Assembly (NCBI RefSeq): GCF_030540875.1
Contig: NZ_JAUOEM010000007.1
Span: 1 to 64,000 of the forward strand
Length of the DNA: 64,000 bases
Direction of reading: 5' to 3'
Source: Flavivirga amylovorans
Lineage (GTDB): Bacteria; Bacteroidota; Bacteroidia; Flavobacteriales; Flavobacteriaceae
In this document: positions 27,417 to 34,648 of the stretch, piece after piece
Layout of the letters: each line of letters begins with the position of its first letter
Position numbering within the stretch: the stretch's first letter is position 1
Position numbers and translations under genes: made by a program
The notes under the pieces: model-generated
Seen by the model: only the letters and a program-made list of their open reading frames with translations
Database searches by the model: none
Told to the model about the DNA's origin: nothing

Positions 27417-27455
27417 TATGGTTTTTGTATGGGTGATAAAAAATATATTAACAAG

Positions 27456-27478
27456 AAACCCGCTACAGGAGCGGGTTT
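27456..27478 (-). terminator. terminator of the beta-helix gene
   Basis: Stem AAACCCGCT (27456-27464) / AGCGGGTTT (27470-27478), 9 bp, 5-base loop; on the minus strand followed by CTTGTTAATATATTTTTT. Lies about 70 bases after the beta-helix gene's stop. Confidence 0.65.
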
Positions 27479-27500
27479 TAAGGATTTTATGTTTTGTAAG

Positions 27501-27540
27501 ACAACCTCTACATTTTTTTGTGCTAGTATAGAGGTGTTTT
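27501..27540. promoter_or_regulatory. paired candidate operators forming an inverted repeat
   Basis: ACAACCTCTACA (27501-27512) and TAGAGGTGTTTT (27529-27540) are inverted copies of the AACACCTCTA motif; ACCTCTA/TAGAGGT (27504-27510, 27529-27535) pair across an 18-base gap. They sit between the beta-helix gene's stop and its terminator, 140-180 bases upstream of the regulator start. Confidence 0.3.
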
Positions 27541-27546
27541 ATATTA

Positions 27547-30500
27547 TTATTTCTTTACTAATCGTGTTCTTATAACTTTATTATTGGTAGATAAAACGAC
27601 TACATAAACTCCAGAACTAAGATTATCTAATACTACTTGAGTATTATGATTTGTTAAGGATTGAGATAGGACTACATTACCAACAAGGTCATAAAAAACT
27701 AAACTTGCATTTGTTTTTAAATCAGTAGACAGTGGAACTTCTACATTAAAAACATGTCCAGCAGGATTAGGATATAACTTGAATCCTTCCTCATCTATGG
27801 TGTTTTCTTCTACAATACTTTCGGCATTGATAGCTTTCGTATCAGCAACTTTAGATGTTGAAGGCTTAGGAGTAATAATAATTCTGGTAGCAACCCAATT
27901 TATATCGGTTCCACCTCCGTCTGAAAACTCTATAGATAGCTTACCATCATTTACGGTAACGTCAAAATTTCTATTAAAAAACGTATTGCCTGGTGTTGTA
28001 TCTATATTGGTTAGTTTTGTAATGCCTTCGGCTTTCACAATAATATCATCATGTGAATTTGTAGCATCTCCAAAGGTAATTAAGACATTGTACTCGCCAT
28101 TTAAAACATCTGCTTCGAATGTTCTTGGTTGACTGGAAAAGACAAAATCTCTATTCAAGTTATTAACCCCTCCAGAAGTTCCACGATCTCTTGAATCTAA
28201 ATTTGATGCATTAGTCCATCCATAGGCTCCTGTGGTAGACTGAGATACTCTATTGTAGCCTGTAAATACTGCAGATGTTGGTGTTCCTAAATCGAATAGA
28301 AGTGGAGATTGCGTTTGCGTTTCTATTGGTTTAATAATCATTCTTGTTAGCACCCAATTTGGGTCGCTTCCGCCTCCATCTGAAAATTCTACAGATAACA
28401 GACCATCATTTACAGCAACTTCAAAAATTCTATTAAAGAACGTATTACCTGTTGTAGTATTTACATTCGTGAGCTTTGTAACGCCTTCTGCTTTTACAAT
28501 AATGTTGTTATGAACAGAAGTTGCATCTCCAAATGTGATTAAAACTTCATAACTTCCATTTGGAACTTTAACTTCAAAAGTTCTGGGTGAACTTCCATAA
28601 ACAAGGTCTCTATTTAAATGATTTACACCTCCGGAAGTCCCACGATCTGTAGCATTTACACCATTGGTATTAGTCCAACCGTATAATCCCCCTGTAGTTT
28701 CGTTAGAAACTCTTTGATAACCGCTAAATACAGTTGAAGTTGTTGTTCCGAAATCAAAAAAGAAACTGGTCTCATTAAATACACCGGCACAAGGCGTCAT
28801 GGAATAAAGTAGTTGACCAGTGTTATAATACAATCTATCATTAATAGTTGCCGGATTATATGGATCGCTTGTATATGATGCTAAGCCTTCAAAATGCTGT
28901 TTAACCATTCGACGATAATCGTTTTTGTTTGGAACGGCACATCGATACGAATCTGAATATAATCCGATACTCTCAAAAGGAATGTTAGGAGCATAACTGG
29001 GTCTAGGTTCTTTAAACTTAAAGTTCATATCGTTTGGGTTTTCAAAGATACTCAAGTTAATCGCTTGACTTCTTTGAACTGCTGCATTCGTATCTCCTCC
29101 TAATTCAACATCTTTGTCATTACTCCAAAACATATTGTCATAATACCTGCATTGATATCCATTCATCTGATTGTTATCTGAATAAGCTTTCATTGAATAA
29201 TTAAAGAATGGATACCTATCCTTCCAAAACTGTTCAATTCTACTATACCAGTTTGTTTCATTCAATCCGGATTGCCATCCTGAAACCCCAATTTTCTGTA
29301 GCATTCTCCCGATATAATTTTCTTTATTTGAAGAAGTCGGTGATTTGCCATTGGTACTATTTATATACTCTATAGAGCTGTTGTACCTTGAAGAACCTCC
29401 TTTACCTTGACGAATTCCTCTGTTACCATCCATTATAACATTAAATTGTACAGTATGCCCAGCACCTCCATTCATTTTCAAAACTTCCCATCCTCCTTTA
29501 TAAGTCACATTTTCTCGCATTTGATCTCCTCCATCAAAATCATCTGAGAAAATAGATGCACGTCCTAATAATGTTGGAATAGACATGATGTGGTGAATAA
29601 AATTATGTCTTAGCATATTTCCATAACTCATAATATCTCCTCCAGAATATATGGCACCTCCATCTCCTTCTTCAATACCTACATTGAAAACCTCATTACG
29701 TTCTATTATATGGTCTATACCTCCATAAGTAATGGGTTGAATATTTTCATTATGAACCAAGTTATTTTTAAAAATATTTCTAACGCCCTGAATTCCAGCT
29801 GCTTTTCCGTTAAAGTCTTTTGAGTAAATTTGAGTAAAATGGCAGTTTTCAATTCTATTGTTACCAGTTACTATGGTTCCATCTGAGGAAAAAGATCCGC
29901 CATACAATCTTGTACAGTTAGGAATGTCAAAGAAATCACAACTTTTAGCTGTAGAATTAGATACATCATGTAAAAAGTTAAGAGCCAATATAGGAGCTGA
30001 AATGTATCTAAATGTAACGCCTCCTACAAAGAAGTTATCTCCAGATTTGAAATTCAAAGCTGCATCTCCATTAACACCTGCTCCCAATCCCTGAATCGTC
30101 ATTTTTTCAAAATGGATATAGCTTCCACCATTAACTTCCACCATTTGAGGACCAGCCCATACGCCTATTGTTGACTCATTTGTTATTGTAGACAATGGCC
30201 ATATGTATAGTTTATTATTAGACTCATCAAAATACCACTCTCCAGGTTCATCTAATTCACATAATAAGTGAGATACAAAAAAGCGATTTGGACCCGGTCT
30301 GTTTTTTATACCATAACGCGATCCATCACGTAAGTGGATCTCACCGGAATTACTAACACTATTAATTGCTAATGTTCCTTTAAACCAATCTGCAGAAACG
30401 TACCCTCGTATAAAAGCACTTCCTGTTCGATTTAACTCTGCATTCCATTTGGATGCATTAAATGAAAAAGCATTGTCCATCTTAAATTTTGCTCCTAAAG

Positions 30501-31113
30501 GGTTACTTGCTGTTCCTTTAGCCGATTGTTGCCCTGATGGAGGTGCCGATTCTGTTGAATTATTGATCGTATTGTCATTAATAGCAGAAAAACCAATGTT
30601 TGGATATCTTGATGGTGTCATCATTTTATCATCCATGGACATCTGAGCCGTTTGAGATTTTTTTATAACATTAATGACCGTTTGATCGGTTAGTGTCTGC
30701 ACATATACATTTCCTGGTGCTGTAGCATGTAGTATACCATTATCCCCTGATGGAACCAGCTCAAAAGCGCTATTGTCTATAAGAATGGTACCATCAAAAA
30801 TAACTTTTTCATTTTGATACCCTGTGTACACTACTGGGCTTCCTGAAGTTCCTGAATCCTGACTCCCAAAAGTAGTTACTGTTGTTACAGGATATCTCCC
30901 TGCTCTAAAATTAACGGTAACACCACCAGAAGAAACGCCTATACTACGAATTTTGTCTCGTGCGCCTTTTAAAGTTCTTAAAGGGGAATTTATTGTTCCC
31001 GAATTTGAATCGTTTCCTGTAGGAGAAACATAAAGATTTGTCTGCCCGTGCATGTCTGGGGGTAATAAGCTGATAGATAATACCAACAGAAATAATTTTA
31101 ATGATTGTTTCAT
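27547..31113 (-). CDS. T9SS-secreted beta-helix carbohydrate-active enzyme
   Basis: 1188 aa. Signal peptide about 1-23. The catalytic part (about 25-780) is a right-handed parallel beta-helix beginning NLYVSPTGNDSNSGTINSPL, with a GDGGAIYSGG motif near residue 485. This suits polysaccharide lyases or beta-helix glycosidases such as GH141-like proteins; the exact family is not recognised. Two tandem carbohydrate-binding modules follow (about 784-928 and 938-1078), each starting FDxGTxTSxVFxGYxRVS and containing RDRGTSGGVNxLNRD. The end (about 1105-1188) is a T9SS sorting domain: FKLYPNPAGHVFNVEV, then GVYVVVLSTNNKVIRTRLVKK. It should be released or attached at the cell surface. Upstream of the regulator, same strand. 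Confidence 0.82.
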   Translation of the reverse strand: MKQSLKLFLLVLSISLLPPDMHGQTNLYVSPTGNDSNSGTINSPLRTLKGARDKIRSIGVSSGGVTVNFRAGRYPVTTVTTFGSQDSGTSGSPVVYTGYQNEKVIFDGTILIDNSAFELVPSGDNGILHATAPGNVYVQTLTDQTVINVIKKSQTAQMSMDDKMMTPSRYPNIGFSAINDNTINNSTESAPPSGQQSAKGTASNPLGAKFKMDNAFSFNASKWNAELNRTGSAFIRGYVSADWFKGTLAINSVSNSGEIHLRDGSRYGIKNRPGPNRFFVSHLLCELDEPGEWYFDESNNKLYIWPLSTITNESTIGVWAGPQMVEVNGGSYIHFEKMTIQGLGAGVNGDAALNFKSGDNFFVGGVTFRYISAPILALNFLHDVSNSTAKSCDFFDIPNCTRLYGGSFSSDGTIVTGNNRIENCHFTQIYSKDFNGKAAGIQGVRNIFKNNLVHNENIQPITYGGIDHIIERNEVFNVGIEEGDGGAIYSGGDIMSYGNMLRHNFIHHIMSIPTLLGRASIFSDDFDGGDQMRENVTYKGGWEVLKMNGGAGHTVQFNVIMDGNRGIRQGKGGSSRYNSSIEYINSTNGKSPTSSNKENYIGRMLQKIGVSGWQSGLNETNWYSRIEQFWKDRYPFFNYSMKAYSDNNQMNGYQCRYYDNMFWSNDKDVELGGDTNAAVQRSQAINLSIFENPNDMNFKFKEPRPSYAPNIPFESIGLYSDSYRCAVPNKNDYRRMVKQHFEGLASYTSDPYNPATINDRLYYNTGQLLYSMTPCAGVFNETSFFFDFGTTTSTVFSGYQRVSNETTGGLYGWTNTNGVNATDRGTSGGVNHLNRDLVYGSSPRTFEVKVPNGSYEVLITFGDATSVHNNIIVKAEGVTKLTNVNTTTGNTFFNRIFEVAVNDGLLSVEFSDGGGSDPNWVLTRMIIKPIETQTQSPLLFDLGTPTSAVFTGYNRVSQSTTGAYGWTNASNLDSRDRGTSGGVNNLNRDFVFSSQPRTFEADVLNGEYNVLITFGDATNSHDDIIVKAEGITKLTNIDTTPGNTFFNRNFDVTVNDGKLSIEFSDGGGTDINWVATRIIITPKPSTSKVADTKAINAESIVEENTIDEEGFKLYPNPAGHVFNVEVPLSTDLKTNASLVFYDLVGNVVLSQSLTNHNTQVVLDNLSSGVYVVVLSTNNKVIRTRLVKK

Positions 31114-31507
31114 AAATTAATTTGTTTGTTATTAGGTTAATCAAATAGCTCCCACAGCGGTTTTAATTTTTATTACTCTTAAATTTACACGTAAAAAAAC
31201 ACTTAATAGGTGAGAGATATTTCTTTTTTGTAGGATGTTTTGTTCAAAATGAGGGTGGCACCTCTTTTTTGGTTTATGAAGTAATCAAAAGTGTGTTATT
31301 AAAAATTTAATGAGCTCTTTTTTTTGCTAAAAAAGGAACAAATTAAGGAGTAAGAAATCCAAAAGAATTTCGGCAAGTAATTAATTCTGTATAAGATTAA
31401 TTGTAGGATATTTTGTTGTGTGTTTGTACTTTATTTGTATCTGTTTTTTGTGCAATGTATTTGAATCCATATGAGTTCATATTATACAATTTGTTAACAA
31501 ATGTTTT
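31114..31507 (-). other. gene-free region upstream of the beta-helix gene
   Basis: 394 bases, AT-rich, no ORF supported. It holds a weak copy of the candidate operator (GCACCTCTTTTTT, 31259-31271) and a perfect 14-base palindrome ATTTGTTAACAAAT at 31489-31502 next to the leucine-rich-repeat gene's stop. A promoter for the beta-helix gene must be here, but no box stands out. Confidence 0.4.
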
Positions 31508-33148
31508 TTAATCAAACCTTAAATTACACCTAAAAGTTTCAGCTGACTCTTTTTGTTTTTCAGAAAATGGATTTCCGTCTAAATAGACATACATTTTATC
31601 ACTGTAATTTTTTATATCCTTGGGAAAAGAAGAAAGCATATTTCTATTTAATTTGATGATTATCAGGTGTTCCATTTTTGAAAAATAATCAGGAAACTCA
31701 TTAATATTATTATTATCAAGCCTCAAAGTTTCCAAGTTATTTAGTTCAATAAAAGATTTGGGAAGCTTTTTAATTTCATTATTGTTTAATTCGAGACTTT
31801 TTAATTCTTTTAATTTACAAATAGATTCGGGTAGTTCGGTAATTTTATTATTGTCTAATTTTAAGACTGTTAATTTCCTTAAATTCCCGATATAAATACC
31901 AATATTTGGAATTTTATTATTTTCTACATTCAGCATATTTAGATTCATGTTGAATTCAATATTTGGGAATTTTTCTATCTTATTATTTGAAAGAGAGAGC
32001 CACTCCAGGTTTTTGTTCTTACTTAAGGCTCCTCCAATATCAGTCAATAAATTATTATCTAAAGTTATACCTCGTAAATTGATTAATTTTCCAAGGCTAC
32101 CAGGAAGTGTCGTTAATTGATTTCCTGATATATTTAAGTACTTTAGACTAGTCATATTACTTATGTCTTCAGGAAGTTTTTTTATTTCATTGAAATTTAG
32201 ATTTAATACTTCTAAAGATTTTAAATTTTTACAATCCAAAGGAAATTCAGTGAGCTTATTTTTATCAATTGTAAAACTGTTTAACAAACTTAAATTACAT
32301 AATTGATTAGGTATTTTTATTATATTATTCTCATCTAGAGACAGTTCTTTTAATTTTACAAGGTTACCAATGGAATTTGGAAGTTCTATTAAATTATTTT
32401 GGCTTATACTTAGAAATTTTAGGTTGCTTAACTTGCCTATAGAATTAGGGATTTGAGAAATTTTATTTTTACTAATATGAAGATTTGATAACTTTTTAAG
32501 TTCTCCTATTTCTTTTGGGAGTTCTCTTAGTTGATTATTTTTAATCCAGAGGTGTGTTAACTTAGTTAAGTTACCGATAGAAGTTGGCAAAATTGTTAAA
32601 TGGTTTGCTGAAAGATCTAATTCTTTAAGTTTAGTTAATTTCCCAACATTATCAGGAAGTTTTTTTAGGTTATTGGATGAAGCATGTAATATTTCTAGAG
32701 CTACCAAATTCCCTAAGCTTTCGGGCAATATTTCAAGATTATTTTTAGAAATAGTCAAAGACTTTAGCCTTTTTAAATTACCTATAGATTCAGGTAACTC
32801 TACAAAGTTGTTTTCAGATAGATCTAGAGATTCTAATTGTGTTAGTTCTCCAATAAAATCTGGAAGTTTATCTGCGTTATAATTTGTTAATTGTAACGTC
32901 TTTAAGTTTTTTAACGTCTTAATAGAATTTGGTATTTCTGTTTTTTCTTCACCGTATAACTGAAGAGATGTAACGTTTTCTTTATATTTCAAGGCTTCCT
33001 CTAGAGAATAAAAACTAGAAGGTATAGGTTCTTTTTTTAAGGAGCCTTTATAATCTACATCAGTAATAATTGTTTCCTGACAAAGTAATAGCGTATTTGG
33101 CGTTAAAAGCAAAATTATTACAAAGTATATGTATTTCATTTTATGCAA
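31508..33148 (-). CDS. secreted leucine-rich-repeat protein
   Basis: 546 aa. Signal peptide up to about residue 24 (start at Met1 or Met4). Nearly the whole mature chain consists of about 19 leucine-rich repeats of 23 residues with the pattern LPxSIGNLxxLKxLxLxxNxL, closest to the plant/Leptospira-like typical LRR class. There is no enzyme domain, TM segment or T9SS tail. Such proteins bind other proteins or surfaces; the partner cannot be read from sequence. Transcribed alone. Confidence 0.88.
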   Translation of the reverse strand: MHKMKYIYFVIILLLTPNTLLLCQETIITDVDYKGSLKKEPIPSSFYSLEEALKYKENVTSLQLYGEEKTEIPNSIKTLKNLKTLQLTNYNADKLPDFIGELTQLESLDLSENNFVELPESIGNLKRLKSLTISKNNLEILPESLGNLVALEILHASSNNLKKLPDNVGKLTKLKELDLSANHLTILPTSIGNLTKLTHLWIKNNQLRELPKEIGELKKLSNLHISKNKISQIPNSIGKLSNLKFLSISQNNLIELPNSIGNLVKLKELSLDENNIIKIPNQLCNLSLLNSFTIDKNKLTEFPLDCKNLKSLEVLNLNFNEIKKLPEDISNMTSLKYLNISGNQLTTLPGSLGKLINLRGITLDNNLLTDIGGALSKNKNLEWLSLSNNKIEKFPNIEFNMNLNMLNVENNKIPNIGIYIGNLRKLTVLKLDNNKITELPESICKLKELKSLELNNNEIKKLPKSFIELNNLETLRLDNNNINEFPDYFSKMEHLIIIKLNRNMLSSFPKDIKNYSDKMYVYLDGNPFSEKQKESAETFRCNLRFD

Positions 33149-33255
33149 TATTTATTAATGAATAAAGGCTCTTTTGGGCACCTATATCTCTTTAAGGACT
33201 TTAAGATAAACATGCTTTATAGTATATAATAGGCACCAAATATGAGTATATATTC

Positions 33256-33301
33256 TCTGCTTAATAATGAATATATTCAGAAATACGTATTATTAAGCAG
33301 A
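33256..33301. repeat. inverted repeat downstream of head-GIN gene
   Basis: Perfect 13-bp arms TCTGCTTAATAAT (33256-33268) and ATTATTAAGCAGA (33289-33301) around 20 bases. It may be a 3' stem-loop of the head-GIN gene, but there is no T-run on that strand. Confidence 0.5.
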
Positions 33302-33358
33302 AAATTAAATGAGTTTATAATTTTTGGAAAAGAAGGTTTTTTTTAAACAAATAAGACC

Positions 33359-34033
33359 TTAATCCATACGTTTTATTCTACCGCCAAGTGCTCTGCTTTC
33401 GTCTACACGCTCTGGCTTGCCATAAATGAATATATCACCACCAGCTCTTATTTTTGCATTTACTAAGGTTTTTGCGCGAACATATGCTTTTCCAGCAATT
33501 CTTATGGAAACATCTGTAAATTCTGTTTTAAGATCTTCACCATCATAAATACCTCCTGTGTAAATGGATATGTCCTGGTGTTTTGCACTTCCTGTAGTTT
33601 CAATAGTAGCGCCTGTAACCGATCTAATGTTAGCATATTTTACATCCAAATTTACTATTATTTTTCCACCTTCTTGTGCGTTTAAATCTATTTCAAATTG
33701 TTCAATAGTCTCTTTAGAAGTGACTTTTGCACCTTCGTTAACATCAATAACATCTAATGCTGTATAGTATAATTGCACCTTTGTTTTGTTGCCATCGAAA
33801 GCTTCTTCAAGTTTCATTTTGATTTTGAGTGTTCCGTTTTTATTATTTACGAGAACATCTTTATTGTTTTTTCCTGTAATAACGATTCTATCATTATCAG
33901 ATTTAATGAGTTCTAGATCTATTAGATCATATACTTTTAAATGTGTAAATTCTCCAATTGATTTTTCTATTGGTTTTTGAGCTACAACTATTGTAGAAAC
34001 TAAAATGGTTAATATTACTATTAGACGTTTCAT
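33359..34033 (-). CDS. head-GIN domain protein (DUF2807)
   Basis: 224 aa from the ATG at 34033, which puts the signal peptide MKRLIVILTILVSTIVVAQ at the N-terminus; an upstream in-frame start would add 12 unlikely residues. The mature part is a putative auto-transporter adhesin head-GIN domain (DUF2807): short beta-strand repeats such as FTHLKVYDLIDLELIKSDNDRIVITG and GGKIIVNLDVKYANIRSVTGATIE forming a small right-handed helix. Function is unknown; exported to the periplasm or surface. Confidence 0.85.
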   Translation of the reverse strand: MKRLIVILTILVSTIVVAQKPIEKSIGEFTHLKVYDLIDLELIKSDNDRIVITGKNNKDVLVNNKNGTLKIKMKLEEAFDGNKTKVQLYYTALDVIDVNEGAKVTSKETIEQFEIDLNAQEGGKIIVNLDVKYANIRSVTGATIETTGSAKHQDISIYTGGIYDGEDLKTEFTDVSIRIAGKAYVRAKTLVNAKIRAGGDIFIYGKPERVDESRALGGRIKRMD

Positions 34034-34310
34034 GTATGAATTTTTTTTATTTAAACGTAAAGTTATCAATAATTATTCCTTTTTTAAAAAATAAAAGAAT
34101 TTTTGAAACGAACTACTCTTGAGACAGAATCACAGAGCTATTTCGCTTATTTCATTTTATCCTTCGGAGGCAAAAGTCAAAATTCTTGTATTTAGATTCC
34201 CATTTTTACTGAAACAAGTTCAGCACAGACACGGGAATGACAATTTCAACGTAAACCATACCTTTGCAGACAGGTAGGTTCGATGCAGATCGTCGGAGAA
34301 TTTTTTTCGA
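34034..34310. repeat. intergenic region with dispersed-repeat fragments
   Basis: 277 bases with no gene. Contains GATTCCC (34195-34201) and CGGGAATGA (34232-34240) pairing as a hairpin of the 'attcccg...cgggaat' type, with CTGAAACAAGTTCAGCAC (34210-34225 region) inside. Both are common dispersed repeat words of Flavobacteriaceae. The element is related to the palindrome inserted in rnr (35697-35716). Confidence 0.5.
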
Positions 34311-34610
34311 TTAAATAATTTTTACTGCTGTTCCTGTAATGGATACTATAATTAAGCCTGACGTTGGGTTTGCTTCTACGTCAATACTAATGCCAACAAC
34401 AGCGTTGGCCTTTAAATTTATAGCATTACTCTTAAGTTTTTGAAAGGCTTCTTCTTTACACTCACCAACTTTTTTCTCATAAGATTGATAGTACTTATTC
34501 ATACTAAAAGAAAAAGTTGCTTTGGGCATACTTACATTTATACCAGTAACAATACCTAAATAGTCTTGTATTGTGTGTCCTTCTATCGAATTTGTTGTCG
34601 TTAAAACCAT
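34311..34610 (-). CDS. YbjQ family protein (UPF0145)
   Basis: 99 aa. The family pattern is clear: IEGHTIQDYLGIVTGINV at the start, the AFQKLKSNAINLKANAVVGISIDVE block and GLIIVSITGTAV at the end. YbjQ/UPF0145 (PF01906) proteins form small pentameric beta-rich assemblies of unsettled function, sometimes described as heavy-metal-binding. It sits 38 bases downstream of rnr on the same strand, so it may be cotranscribed. Confidence 0.88.
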   Translation of the reverse strand: MVLTTTNSIEGHTIQDYLGIVTGINVSMPKATFSFSMNKYYQSYEKKVGECKEEAFQKLKSNAINLKANAVVGISIDVEANPTSGLIIVSITGTAVKII

Positions 34611-34648
34611 GATTTATTTTATTATTAGTTGAATGGTCTTAATAATTG

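Noticed and set aside
30944-31144. Minus-strand ORF of 66 codons over the beta-helix gene's 5' end
   Set aside because: It lies in another frame over the signal-peptide coding part of a well-supported gene and has no domain or context.
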